Source: Nautilus pompilius (Eukaryota; Mollusca; Cephalopoda; Nautilida; Nautilidae). From it: a stretch of DNA of 64,000 bases. A program made the position numbers and the translations under genes. The stretch's first letter is position 1. Each line of letters opens with the position of its first letter. The DNA lies in contig JACATO010002192.1 in assembly GCA_018389105.1 (NCBI GenBank), positions 310,001-374,000 on the forward strand. The letters run 5' to 3'. Under the pieces are notes generated by a model. It was given only the letters and a program-made list of their open reading frames with translations. It was not told where the DNA came from and did not search any database. This document shows positions 12,733 to 25,100 of the stretch, in pieces.

Positions 12733-13724
12733 TTGCCCATTCCCACTCTTCAGAGTGCAGCATATATGCGTGCATGTTCAAAAAATTGCTCTACATGTGG
12801 TACATACTGCACACAAGTATACATACATACACAATGACATTAGTTCTCTGGAAGTTTAATCTTCATTTTTGCAGTTATGTACACTTCTTTTTAAATATCA
12901 GAATATGAAAGCTATGTTTTTATAGAAATTTCATTTAAATGCTTCATTTTGCTGCTTTAAAATTTCTGGCTTATTTTTTAAAAAAATTATTAAATTTTAA
13001 AAAATGTTTAAATTGGCACTAGTTTCTACCAAATAACAACAAAAAAGCAGGGTACCATGTGTAGCATTTAAAAAAAAAAAAGATCTTTATGGAAAAGGTT
13101 GAAAGGACAGAAGCTGTAGATTTTACAGAAGAATAAAACAGAAGTCCATCGGGCATAGAAGTTTTAAAAAAATATCTTGAGGAAGGTGAAAATGTGAATG
13201 TCAAAGCAGCCAGTAGCCATCTGCAAGTGAGTCAGTTTAAGGAAAAAATGAAGCCCATGCTATTTCTACATACATTGGTTTTAAAAAAATTAGCAAATGC
13301 ATATAAAAAAGATAACTATGCCTATACTGACACTTTAGTGAATTGCTTTTTTTATTGTTTTTGAGCAGAAAAAATTACTGGCATTTAAACCCACTATAGT
13401 GTACCATTTTGCACAAGTATAACATAATCCAAATGCTGTGCACAACTGTGACACTCGTAAAGTTTGTTAATCTTCTTGACAGAAGAGTTATAGTGTCACC
13501 CATTCACATTTCAAAAGTATTGAAAGTTCAGATGTACTGAAATCCTCTCTCATTTAACATTGTAGGCAAGTTGTTATTAAACTTTTTTTTGTTGTCGTTA
13601 AGGGCAAAATTAAATCTGTTTGTCAATTAAACTTTTTAAAAATTTTTATTGCCTGGTGCTTCTAACTTTGGCATGGAAATCCCTACTAGGAACTAATTTT
13701 ATGTGGGAGAAACATGGAGAGTCT

Positions 13725-13870
13725 GGAGAAAGCCAATGTGGCTCGGTGGCGAAGGAGAGGAAGGAGAAACCCTGTCCAAGGGGTATGCCAAATCACACCA
13801 GCCCTGACCAGAATTTGAGCAGCTCTCAACAATAGCAGTCCAGTTGTCCTGACTATTATAGCACCCAGAT
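13725..13870 (-). repeat. tRNA-type SINE remnant, copy 1
   Basis: Read on the minus strand, the segment has a degraded head (GGACAACTGGACTGCTA), a B-box-like GCTCAAATTCTGG, and then a body containing GATTTGGCATACCCCTTGG followed by a pyrimidine-rich stretch with TTCGCCAC. The body from the B box through GGCATACC and the TTTCT/CTTC tract is shared in the same order with copies at about 16 kb and 43.8 kb. A family of three copies with a tRNA-like promoter layout indicates a tRNA-derived SINE. The head is too mutated to name the parent tRNA. Confidence 0.55.
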
Positions 13871-15702
13871 GTTTCATTGCAAAACAGTGGTAGCTTGCAG
13901 TTTTTAACCTGTAGGACATGAATGTAGTGAATTGAAAGCCCTCAAGAATTAAGCTATAACACTTCATTTTGACAAATTATCTTGTTTTGGTTTGGTCAGT
14001 TGTTTTCTGTTGGCGTATTATGTGAGTGCTTGTAGCAGTGAACTAGTTAGCTTATGGCAAGATCAGCAAAGACTTCCGCTAAGGCCTGGGACCACTGGAA
14101 TTTGCAGTCATATAGATTAATTAGTAAAGTTTGATGGTTGAGTGAAATAATAACAGTGCTGAAGATGTTGGTCAAGGCTTTTGTTTGTGACATAAGATCA
14201 CTAATAAATTTGGCTTTGATCTTCAGAAATAATCTAATGATACTCTTTTGTTTGTGTCATTGATACTGTTAAAGTAGTAGTAATTGAAATAAGCAACTGT
14301 TTAACTGGGATTAGCCATTTTATTCTTCTCTAATTCTCACTTATGAGAATAAGGGACTGGTCTTTATGCATATCCTACTTGTCTGGAGTAGTAACGTTAT
14401 CTAGTAAAAAATATGTTAGTAAATTTACATGCACACATCTCAGATATTCTGCAACTTCTTGTATTGTGTGATTAAGGTAAGTGGTGCCATGCATACTGCT
14501 GCTGTATCCTGAGTTAATGTTTAGAGAATAATTTATTTACAGTTTGTTTGTTTCTTTTTTGTGTGTGTGGTGACTTTTATTTATTATTAATATGTGTGGA
14601 CATGTTTCTTTAGCTTGCATGCTGGTGAACTACCCAAGAATAAGTTAACATTGCTCATCAGTTTTCTTAGAAATTCACAGTGAATTATTTGTAGCCAGTT
14701 AGTGTTCAATGGATGCTCATGAACTGTGGTTCTTTCTCCTCTTGGCTTCAGTTTCCAGTAATTTGTAAAATAATGAAAAGGGGTTTTCCAGGGTCAAGAA
14801 GCATGTAAATTTGGAAAAGAAAAAAAAAAAATGAACTCTGGTTTTCTTTAAAATTGAAACACAGGGGTATGAAAACAACCCTTTAAAAGCTTAACAGGCA
14901 TATTGTAGTCTTTTGCTGTTGTCTCCATCATCCTTGAGTGGAGCAGCATCTAAAATGAAGCTCTGCTGGTTTGCTAATTTAACATTTCCAATTTTCCATC
15001 AAATTTTATTTTGCTGGCAGGTCTTGGCAAGTCGCTTGACTCTGTGGCTGAAGGCAGTTGTTTTAGCATTTGCTTTTCTTCATGGAATCTGATTTTGTTT
15101 GCAAGTTTCAACAGTTCCTTTGGGCTGGGTGCTCAGGACAAGGCCAATTTAACTTTGGGTGTTGGAATTAGTAGTCACACGATGGCAATATTAGTTTGTT
15201 TGCTGCTTGCCTTCAGGATGCATTAATTTTTTTGTAAAACTTGAACCCCTGGCCAAGAGAGATAACAATGCAGCTAGATTTCTTTTTCTTTTTTTTTTAA
15301 AAAAAAAATAAACTTCAAACATAATTATAGCAATTATAAGAGAACCATTCAAACATTGATATTGTTATATAAAAATAACCAGGCCAGGTAACTAACTAAC
15401 TTATAATCTCTGCTGCCAACAAGTCTCCAAAGAAACTTTGCTCATATATCATTGGGCCTTGCATTTACTTTGTAGAATTCCGATTTAGAATGCTGCTACT
15501 TTATTAAGGTCACCTTAATTCTATGTTTGGTACAATATATATTTTTGGCTTTGTTGGAGAATGCATTCAAACACAGAAATAGGATTTTCAAGGTGAATCT
15601 TATGATGGCCAGAACACTATTAAATTATCAGACATTTTTACTGCTATCTATCCAATATCTCATATACAGATCAAGATATTAGTTTGCATAGTTACATGTG
15701 TG

Positions 15703-15728
15703 TACAGGAACAACCAAAATTATTGCAT
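15703..15728. repeat. Tc1-like terminal inverted repeat, second copy
   Basis: The sequence begins TACAGGAACAACCAAAATTA and continues TTGCAT. Over 25 aligned bases it matches the repeat starting at 9316 except for five bases after TACAG and one near the end. The shared block is ACCAAAATTATT. No transposase lies next to it. Both copies face the same way, so they are not the two ends of one element. Confidence 0.35.
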
Positions 15729-15999
15729 AACTTTATGGTCTTTAACAATATATTGAGTTCACTGTGGTACATAACTAAAGTGTTTACGTATATGCATATT
15801 GTTTTTTTTTTTTAAAAAAACATAATTATGCCAATTAACTATTGTTAACACATTCGTAGGACCTCATGCTAAACTTACACTGAAACATTGCTTTGACTAA
15901 GGAAGAATATTTTAAAGGAAGAAATGCATAAATAGTAAATCAGAGGCAAAAAAAAAAAAAAAGTTAAATGTTACATTAATCATGGCATTATCATTCATC

Positions 16000-16250
16000 T
16001 GTCTACAGACAGGTCCGTGGTTCAGAGCCACATCAGGGAAATGAACATTTGAGGTGGTTTCCCGTAGCAATGAGAGGCCCTACTACAACTCTTCGTCGCG
16101 GGAGGTAGTAACCCTTGTGGTTGGCTTGGGAAGAAAAAGCCATACTACCGAGGTATGCCAAACTGAACTAATCCCAACTAGGATTCAAAATCTGGGAGTG
16201 AAGTGGGGGGGGGCTCAATCTTAGCAGTCTACCACGTGGCAATCATGGCA
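16000..16250 (-). repeat. tRNA-type SINE remnant, copy 2
   Basis: Read on the minus strand this begins GATTGCCACGTGGTAGACTG, with an A-box-like TGCCACGTGGTAG, then a G/C tract and a B-box-like GATTTTGAATCC. The family body follows (AGTTTGGCATACCTCGGTAG, then TTTTTCTTCCC). It continues through a GC-richer segment at about 16020-16110 that includes CTCCCGCGACG, which may be the family's central domain. It is the longest of the three copies and best shows the tRNA-like head. A C9 run inside it looks like polymerase slippage. Confidence 0.6.
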
Positions 16251-19060
16251 TATACACTTAAATATAACCGCAATTATTTTAGGGGCTGGAGTAATGTTGG
16301 TTACTACTGTATATCAGGATACAGCTGTTAAAAAAATACATACATTAAAAAAGAATTTTTTTTTTTTTTTAGGCTATTGCCACACAATATTTTAAAGATA
16401 TTTTTTTTCATCAAAATGTGTTGGATGATGAATTATTTTATTGGCAAGTCCACGATTTTGGCTGGCAGTTATATGAAGGAGTGAAATACAATATGTTCTT
16501 AAGAAGGAAAAGAGCAGTTAAAGACTTCTTTATAATGAGCCAAATATTTTTGTAATTTCTGGTCAGATTTTGGAAAATCTTTTCCATATGAGCTGCTTTT
16601 GGGGAGTTGCTGAGTTGGATGCTGAACTGTCAGTGAGTGAGGGGGGGGGGGAGGAGGAAAACAACAACGCAAAAAAAAAAACAAAAACAGCAACATAATT
16701 ATCTGTCTCATGGTCGTATATCTTTCATACTTCATTTGGGGGGAACAAAATGGTACAGTTGTCTTTAATTATTGTTGTAAATGTGGCATGGTTAAAGCTC
16801 AATTACCCAGAGATATTAGCAGACCTCCTGAGAGAGAGAGTGGTCTGCTATATTTTGAGGGCTCACAAGTGCTGGAGAAACTCTCAAAAAAAAAAAAAAA
16901 ACCCTCAGAAAACTATAAAAGTACTAAAAAAAACATATATGTATAAATTCATTAACACTTTTGTTTTGTTTTTTTTTAATGTTAGTGTATAATGAGGTGT
17001 AATTTAAAGCAGGCATGATCCAAATATGAGTGCGCGAGTACACTCTGCCAATCTCAATGTAATGAAGTTTTAGCTTGCTGTGTAAATGGGCTGGGATGTC
17101 TAATAGACAGTAAGTGGCCGTCTGTGATTAACTTACAAGCCCTGACTGACTACTGAGGTGGCATGGCTACTTGAGAACTTCTTACATAGTCTCATTCACT
17201 TTTGCATGATATATATATATAATTTTTTTTTCATTTTAAATCATAGTTGGACAAATTATTTCATGCTACTTGTTGACACAAAGTTGCCTAGCTGACCAGG
17301 AGTGTTTTGAAATGTGTTTAACCACAAATGTCAAATAAACACCTTGTAAAAATGGTCTGGATCCCCATTAAAGATGATTTCTTTCTTTTCATTATTAAGA
17401 ATATCACATTTTTCCATAATATTTTCATGCAGCATTTACAAGAATAAGTGCATTAATTTGCATTGATGGATTAAATGTAGAGTTCCTGCAAAATTATCGC
17501 CCATGCTATCTATAGAGCATAATGTGCTCTTATCTAATAAAATTTTGCATCATTTCCAAAATTAGATCTGCTTGCGCTTTATCCTAGTATTTAACCATTA
17601 CCGTGAAGCAGTGTGTTTGTGTCTGCACGCATGCGCGTGTGTCGATTTTGTGTGGCTTATTTCTTCACACGCTGGTAGACGTGTCACGCTCTCCGCATAT
17701 CTGTTTCTTTCTCATGGGTCATTAACTCAGCTGATTGGTCACTTTGAAGTCTTTTTAAGTTTGAACATCTTATGTTTGCAGTCGGATAAAAGAAAGGAAA
17801 AGAGAGACTAAGGATTGTGGTTAATTTTCTTGATTTTGATTTTTTTTTGGTGGAATTTGAAGTTTCCCATTTGTCTAATATATGATCAATTTTATTTTTA
17901 ACTTAAAGTTTCTATCTATTTTAGGCGTTTTCTTGCAAAATAGAGTATCAGTGACAGATTTCTGTTTTAAAGACAGTCATCGATTGCACATGTACACTGA
18001 AAACAGCTAGGTGAGTGAAAAGTGTCTTGCATATGTTGCTATACAAATCAGTCATTCTGATTGGACTGACCTTAGCAACGTAAAGCAGTGAGGCTTGTGC
18101 TGCTTTATGGGGTGATTCAAAATGGTGGATGGTTATCACTGCTGTCTTCATGACTTTAGTTTAAATGATTCATTTTCATTGGGAAGCTGCATTTAAAAAA
18201 AAGAGTATCACCAGGTGAATATGCAAGTTGCTTTCTCAGAATCCCAGCATGGCACATTGTTTTTTTTTTTTATTTTCTTGTAATCAGCAGTCCCCTAGGG
18301 ATGTAGAAGCATTGTCCAATCTCCATACCAGCCCATAGTTGGTATTGTTAGCAGCAGACAAATCTTTTGAATGTCTGTCTGTCTTTTCTTGCCCATGTTT
18401 ACTTTGCACTATAATCTGATGCCCTTTCATAAAAATAAAACATTTGGTCGCACAGGCTGCATTTCCCCTCCCTCATTTCATTTTCTTTTTTTCATTTAGA
18501 TTTTCGGTTCATTGTAACCATAAGTAATTTTAACCAGAAACCTTAATCTAAAATTCTTCATTTTAGTTTGGCTTTCTATTTATGCCACTCACCAGGTGAA
18601 TAAGTAGGAATTAATTGTCCTATTTAGAATTTGTTAAATCATTCATATTCTTGACAGCATGAAGTTGTAACAGTCTTGTCATCCACTAGAGTTGCTTGGT
18701 AGCAAGTGGTGCTGTTATGAAAAGTATGCAATTGTGCAAATTTTGAATAAGAAATTAATTTTCTAAATGGCTACTTATTTCAACTGACAAATGTAAAAAA
18801 AAAAAAAAAAGTCTTGAAATTTAAATGCTTTTGACTATTCTCACATTTTTAATTATGGTTTCTAGGCTGAAGTTTGATATAATGCGGGAAAAAAAAACAA
18901 GTTTTTACTTGGCACAGCTGAGAGAAATAATGGCGGATCTCTTAGTGTATGTAAAAATACTGGAAGAAAGTATTTTTATTTTTGTTTTGTCTTTTTTGGA
19001 GATGTTAGTGCTGCTCCACCCAAATGCAAATATATTACTACACACTCACTTTATTTTCAG

Positions 19061-19162
19061 CTCTGATTGATGACATAGGTGACAACATGGACAGAACGGG
19101 AGAGCGCCTTCTGAGAGAAACTCGCCACATCAAGATTGTTGACAGAAAATCGAACACCTGTG
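19061..19162 (+). CDS. STX8: Syntaxin-8 internal exon: C-terminal half of SNARE motif
   Basis: This 102-bp exon lies between acceptor ttattttcag and donor GTAAGT (19163). Completing the previous codon to Thr, it reads LIDDIGDNMDRTGERLLRET and then RHIKIVDRKSNTC, with one base left over. The Ile-Asp-Asp start, the Thr-x-x-Arg-Leu-x-x-Glu-Thr-Arg helix and the closing Val-Asp-Arg-Lys-Ser-x-x-Cys are diagnostic of syntaxin-8, where this stretch directly precedes the C-terminal membrane anchor. Human has Glu-Ile where this reads Thr-Leu at the exon junction. The anchor itself is not encoded here and must come from a phase-1 exon further downstream. Reading into the intron would add only a few residues before a stop, giving an anchorless protein. 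Confidence 0.95.
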
Positions 19163-21082
19163 GTAAGTCCTAAATTCCAGGTGTTTTTGTTAGTGATTTT
19201 AATTTATAAGAAGTATTCATCCTCTTCGTTATAGTGTTTAAACTCCACTCTTCTTGTCTAGTTGTTGGCCATGAATCCATTCACGCATGCACGCAGGCAG
19301 CCATAATTGTTGGCTGACAGATGAGAATGATAACTCGAGTCCTGTGATGTTGTGTCATGCATGCATATGTATTTTTAACAGTCCTATCACCTATGCAAAT
19401 ACACAGTCAACCAGAATATTTTTATTGGTGTGTGCACAATTTTGGCTGCTGATTTACCAACATTTGATAAACATTAAAATCATCAAAGAAACTTTACTTG
19501 AATTCACAAATAAGAATTGCATCAGCTGTTAATGTGAGGGGGGTGTGCTTTTAGGGAACCTTGTGTTATCCCACTATGTTTGTTAATAGGGATAAACAAT
19601 GTTCTCTAAAGTTGAAAATTTAAAAGACTGAAAAAATGATGTTTTATCATAATCTGTGAAAACATAATGGAGTACTGAAGTGTGTACAGTGTGGGCATAT
19701 TGCTACTATTACTGATCAGATCTCTGTGCTAAACTTTATCAGCACCAATCAGAGACATGTATTGAAAAATTAATTAAATATATTCATTGGTACTTTGGAG
19801 ATGGCTATCACATTTTAGTTCTTCTGAAATGAGTAGAAAAGGAGTGACAGAATACGTACAAATATCTTAGAACACAATCGGAATGCACAGCTTAACAGCA
19901 TCTGGCTATGTACAGCTACAACATTATTTGCGGTATTTTTGACAGGTGAGCTGTAGTGTAATCCATGCATATTTGAAAAGTATTAATTGTTAAAGTTTGC
20001 TAAATTATCTTGAAATTAAGGGTGAGAAGTCAGAAAATTGAGAGGCACAAGTAATGCTGATCTACTGTATGTCTAATAGTGTAAGGGGTGGAGAAGGCAC
20101 AAAGATAAAAGGTACAGAGAAGAGACCAACTCTCTGCCAGCTAGAATGAATTGGAAATTGTCAAAAGGATAGTGCTATAGTTAGCATTGTATCTCTGCTA
20201 GTTGACATCTACATAGATGCATATAGATAATTTAAATTAGATTGTTTAATTTACTTGCTGAAACTGATTTGAAATTTCTCTAACTACCATATTTCTGATA
20301 TCACTTACTGTTACTTTGGGAGGTTAGGCAAATTATTCTCTAACTTGTGACATAGTGCTAAGAGTATTCAATCTACAGTAAAATAAACCTGTATGCTGGA
20401 AGGAAGAATATGGGAGCATATGCTCTAACAGTACGTTGTTTGTATTTATTATTTTTTATAAAGAATCCTGTTAAAAAATATCTATCCAAAAATTCTTCTC
20501 AGGTCATCATAAATTTTTGGTATCTTTTATGCACAATAAGACTGCCATTCACCATCTAATTATTCACATGTTGTTGTTGTTTTTTTTTTGTAAGCCTTAG
20601 CCAAAATACAGATAAGACAGTGGAGAGCAAACACTATGACAGTCAGTACATAATACATAGGTACAAGTGTGGAGCAGATTGGACTACAGCTTCATCTCAA
20701 AACTGAGTTATGTTTTATTTTATATAAAAGTGCTCATTTTCAAATTGAACTTCTGGTATCACAGTTGATTTCCCCATAGTCTCTGGACACCTGATGTAGA
20801 TAGAATCCACTGCCACCCTTTTGCTCTGATTTGCCATGACACTATCCAAAAATTCGACTGAGTTTTTTTTGTTTGTCCACGGTATTGTAGTTTTAGATGA
20901 CTTACTGCATGTAGTCAATATCTAGATGACATTTGCTGGGTTGTTCAGCAACTGAAGCAGAAAGGAAAAGAACAAATTGCCTTGCTATTTACATCACACT
21001 ATTTAGTATCTCTCTTATTTTGCTGCTTAAAATTTCTGTGTTCATAATGTTTGTTTGTTTTTAAGTTTCAGTTTTTATATCT
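19163..21082 (+). other. STX8: Start of the last visible STX8 intron
   Basis: The intron opens with a strong donor, GTAAGT, and extends past the end of the window (at least 44.8 kb) unless an unrecognised terminal exon lies inside. This first part is AT-rich unique sequence. I see no gene, structured RNA or mobile-element end in it. Confidence 0.65.
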
Positions 21083-21720
21083 AGTTATGTATTCACACAA
21101 GCTGTGGATCAACAGGATTGTGCTAGCTGTGATCTGGGGTATTGGTAGCCAACTACAAGTCCAATTATTTATGTGGTTATTTATTCGCACAAGCTGTGGA
21201 TCAACAGGATTGTGCTAGTTGTGATCTGGGGTATTGGTAGCCAACTACAAGTCCAATTATTTATGTGGTTATTTATTCGCACAAGCTGTGGATCAACAAG
21301 ATTGTGCTAGCTATGATCTGGGGTATTGGTAGCCAACTAAAAGTCCAATTATTTATGTAGTTATTTGTTCGCACAAGCTGTGGATCAACAGGATTGTGCT
21401 AGCTGTGATCTGGGGTATTGGTAGCCAACTAAAAGTCCAATTATTTATGTAGTTATTTGTTCGCACAAGCTGTGGATCAACAGGATTGTGCTAGCTGTGA
21501 TCTGGGGTATTGGTAGCCAACTACAAGTCCAATTATTTATGTGGTTATTTATTCGCACAAGCTGTGGATCAACAGGATTGTGCTAGCTGTGATCTGGGGT
21601 ATTGGTAGCCAACTACAAGTCCAATTATTTATGTGGTTATTTATTCGCACAAGCTGTGGATCAACAGGATTGTGCTAGTTGTGATCTTGGGTATTGGTAG
21701 CCAACTACAAGTCCAATTAC
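21083..21720. repeat. 92-bp tandem repeat array, seven copies
   Basis: Seven head-to-tail copies of a 92-bp unit fill this stretch. The landmark gctgtggatcaaca recurs at 21101, 21193, 21285, 21377, 21469, 21561 and 21653, exactly 92 apart each time with no indel. Copies differ at only a few positions: cagg/caagg-type changes, ctagct versus ctagtt, ctacaag versus ctaaaag, tgtgg versus tgtag. The edges of the first copy are diverged and the last breaks off at about 21717. 92 is not a multiple of three and every frame has stops, so this is not a coding repeat. No hammerhead-ribozyme core (CTGATGA with GAAA) is present. Confidence 0.97.
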
Positions 21721-21878
21721 TTGATATGAGTTTAAGAGAAAAGAAAGAGTGAGTGAGGCTGCAGCATAATACATGAAAATGCAGAAAAAGGGGGAAATGG
21801 GTCCAGTCCTCAAGGAAACATTTGCTTTAAGCAATCTGATATTCCACATCAGTGCTTAAGCACAGGTGTGTAATTTAA

Positions 21879-22117
21879 CCCTCCATACACTACTGTAGTT
21901 TTTACCTACCTTAGACCACCTGACCCAGCCTAGAAGCACTGTTCTGGCTGTATATTTAGTCTACACGCACAATGCAAAACACATTGGGGTTGGAATGATA
22001 GGGATTTGTCATTGAAAGGGTTATATTAATGAGGAACGCAACCCCTATGGCTCAAACTGTGCTGAGTAATACAGGTTTAAAAGGCAATGGGAATGCAATC
22101 AGGTGGTACACAAAGGG
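21879..22117. mobile_element. piggyBac-like MITE, copy 1
   Basis: This 239-bp non-coding element is preceded by TTAA (21875-21878) and followed by TTAC, a one-base-decayed TTAA target duplication. The ends are CCCTCCATACACTAC on the left and, reverse-complemented, CCCTTTGTGTACCAC on the right. Its interior aligns in order with the copy at 45983, sharing GGCTGTATATTTAGTC, TTATATTAATGAG, TGTGCTGAGTAAT and the closing GGT-A-C-A stretch. TTAA duplication with CCC ends is the piggyBac signature. No transposase frame is present. Confidence 0.75.
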
Positions 22118-25100
22118 TTACATTTTGGCATTTACTTTATTTACCTTAGTCAAATTATTAGTTAGACCACACATTAGGTACGGGGTTCACGCCAGCGCAG
22201 AGTGTATAGGTATCTTGTATAACAGCTCAGAGAATTTATGAAGGAACTTTTATGATGCCATGATAAAACATTAAAGATATATTTTTCTTGCAGTTTTAAT
22301 ATGTTGTATATCAAATATTTTTTAAATTGTTTTTTCATGTATAGAAATTGTACAGGTGTATGCACTGGGTCTATCTTTACTGATAATGTCTGGGTTGGAA
22401 AAATATGAAAAATGTAAACTCTTGTTGAAAAGTGTGTGTGTGTGTGTGTGCGTGCGTGCGTGCACTCGCTCATTCGCATTTTGGAGTACAAGAGTTCATT
22501 AAGTGATGAAAGAAGAAAAATATATTTTTGATTGATGTAATATTTAATGTTAGAATTTCACTGATTAGAATAATTGAAAGCAACTTGTTTATTTATTTAT
22601 TTATTTTAAAAAGTTATAATACCAGAACTATAGTATAATTGAATAATGTCATAAATGGTGATAAATACAAAATGAATTTAGTTCATTGGATTGGTGTATC
22701 TCACTTCTAAAAGTTCTTTAAAAAAGTTCTTGAACTATCCAACTTTTAGATGGCATACAATGTGTTACCACTAAAGTGAGAGTATCCATCTTTAGCACTG
22801 AACCATTTTCTTGGTGAGCATACAATGGAGATCATTAAACTCCAGTACAACAACAGCTTTACTTTTCTGGAAATTTAGTTACCTTGTCCAAATTACATTC
22901 GATTTAAAAATTGTGAACCAGCAGATGTTTCTAGTTGGCTATTTTTCATTGATTATCCGAGCTCCAATTACATTGGGTCTTCATCAATACACACACATTT
23001 TTGGTTAATTTATTTGAATGGATGTCATCCATTGGTTTATAAATACTAGAACTTTCCTCGGATTTTTTTTTGATTTTTTTATTTATCTATCAGCAGATAT
23101 TTGGGAGGTTCTTGTAGCTATTAATGGTTTTTTATTGACATTTTTGGGTCTGAATTTTTTATTGGTTGGCTTAGCGTCTTGTTGATTTTATTGCTGCCAA
23201 TCACTTATATGAATTGTAGGTAAGCATTTTCTCCAGTAAATAGCTCTGCATTTTACCGTTAGCTTTTTTTTTAAAAGGCAAGTGACATTATGGTTTCTTG
23301 CTTACATTTTTGATATAACCCATACCTGCATTTACACCTTATTGTACAGGCACTGACAACCATCCATAACTGAAGACACTCCCATAAAATGGAAGAGGAC
23401 ATTTTAATGAAAAAGTATCTTTAGTGATCAAAACAAATACAAAGTTATTGTAGTAACACGTTTTGTTATGTATATAATTTATAAAAGTCCATTCTAATTA
23501 ATGTGTGTAACTATGTGAAGCAATAAATTGAATATGTATAATATATAGGATATTTTATTGGCAAGTCTACAATTAGGGGTGCCTGTGTTTACCAAGTAGC
23601 CATTAAAAACTATAGTTTACCTTTTGATTCATTTTTATCAGATGTTTCTTATAACTAAAGTTTCTGGCCATCATGGAGTTTTTGTTAGTCAGCAGGGAGG
23701 GAGGAGTTGTCTCAAAATATAGACATAATCAAGAGAAATAGTCAGTTTGTTTCATGTGTGCATGTGTGAGATTTCTTTGTTGATATTTTCATGTCTGGTA
23801 AATAAGCTATGAATTCAAAAAAAAAATTGAGCTATTTTGTTGGTATAATTTAGAATTATTAGAAAACAAATTGACACTGCTATGTTTGAATCTTGGTTGC
23901 TGCATCGTATCCAATGATATCTGCTATTTCTCACAATGTGGGAGGAGCACTTGCTCAACTAATTGATTTTTGAAGATGGTTTGAGATGAGTTATCTACCC
24001 ATGCACTCTCATTCCTCTGCATTGCATGACTCTGTATGAGTTCAAGTGTGGGAGACTATAGCATAATGCAGAAAGGCACAGGATGTAGTTTCAAGTTGTG
24101 CCTTTAATGGAAGAAATCTTAATACTACTTTGCTTAGCTGTGGAAGGAAACCAGATTTTCTGATGGAAAGCCACACAAATGGACTTTTACAAAAGAGAAA
24201 AACATGCTATTGGAGCTCACCAGATTGAGCCAGATTCCAACAGAATTTGTATTTGATGGCAGATTGGTGAGTAGGTTTGAGTCCATCTTGCTTGAAGATT
24301 TAAGTTAACATTTGCTACTATAATCAATAATTTATTAATTTAAAAATTTTTTTAAATCTTTCAAACAATAAGGAAATTTTTATATTTAGCATTCTGATGT
24401 TGTTGTTTTTTTGTATAGTCTAATTAAATTATTATTTGCTTGTTTAAAGTTCTAATTGTGCTTGTCAATAGTGCAGTAAACAGAATGTAGGTTTTGTAAA
24501 ATATTTTGTTTTTAGATTTTTAAAAAATAAATAAACATCATCAACATAAAAACATATTTATTAGTGATGTGTTTAAGTAAATGGTTGGTCCCATCATGTC
24601 CCATTACTTTAGTCAGCATCAGTCATCAATCAGGTTTGGGCCTGAGTAGGGAACTTGGTGTTGCTGATGTTGAATTACAGTAAGTGCTTCTATTTTTTTT
24701 TTGTATTGTAGCAGCTTAACACATCATTCTCGGGCATTAAAATAGTTCACAGAACTTGATGGTGGCATTTGGGAAGACAGATTACTGAAAGATGGGTTTA
24801 CAGGTTATTTCAGTTATTGTTGGTAGGATGATGCAAAATGTCCAAGCTAACCCTTTACTTTCAGCAGTATCATCAAGCTTTTTGAAAAATCTTTGAATTA
24901 TTATAATGAGCATTGATTTTATTTAGCTTGTGCGCATATGTGTGTGCGTGCACATATAGCTCAGAATTATTGGATGTTCACATCCACGTCTTTTTTTTAC
25001 CGTATTTAATATTCTGGCGGTAGAAAGTTTGTTTTATCAGAATTAATATTGTTTTGCATTTTTTAATTAATGGAAAAAAAGAATTATGCCTTCATTTAGA

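Larger units (their letters stand above)
12064..19060 (+). other. STX8: STX8 intron of 6,997 bp
   Basis: The intron runs from GTGAGT to ttattttcag and splits the SNARE motif just after its zero layer. It contains a 5S-like remnant (12691-12732), two minus-strand tRNA-type SINE remnants (13725-13870 and about 16000-16250) and a Tc1-like terminal repeat (15703-15728). Many A/T homopolymers of 10-18 bases occur. A GC-richer stretch at about 17565-17815 carries an alternating CGCATGCGCGTGTG tract. I recognise no gene in the remaining sequence. Confidence 0.75.
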
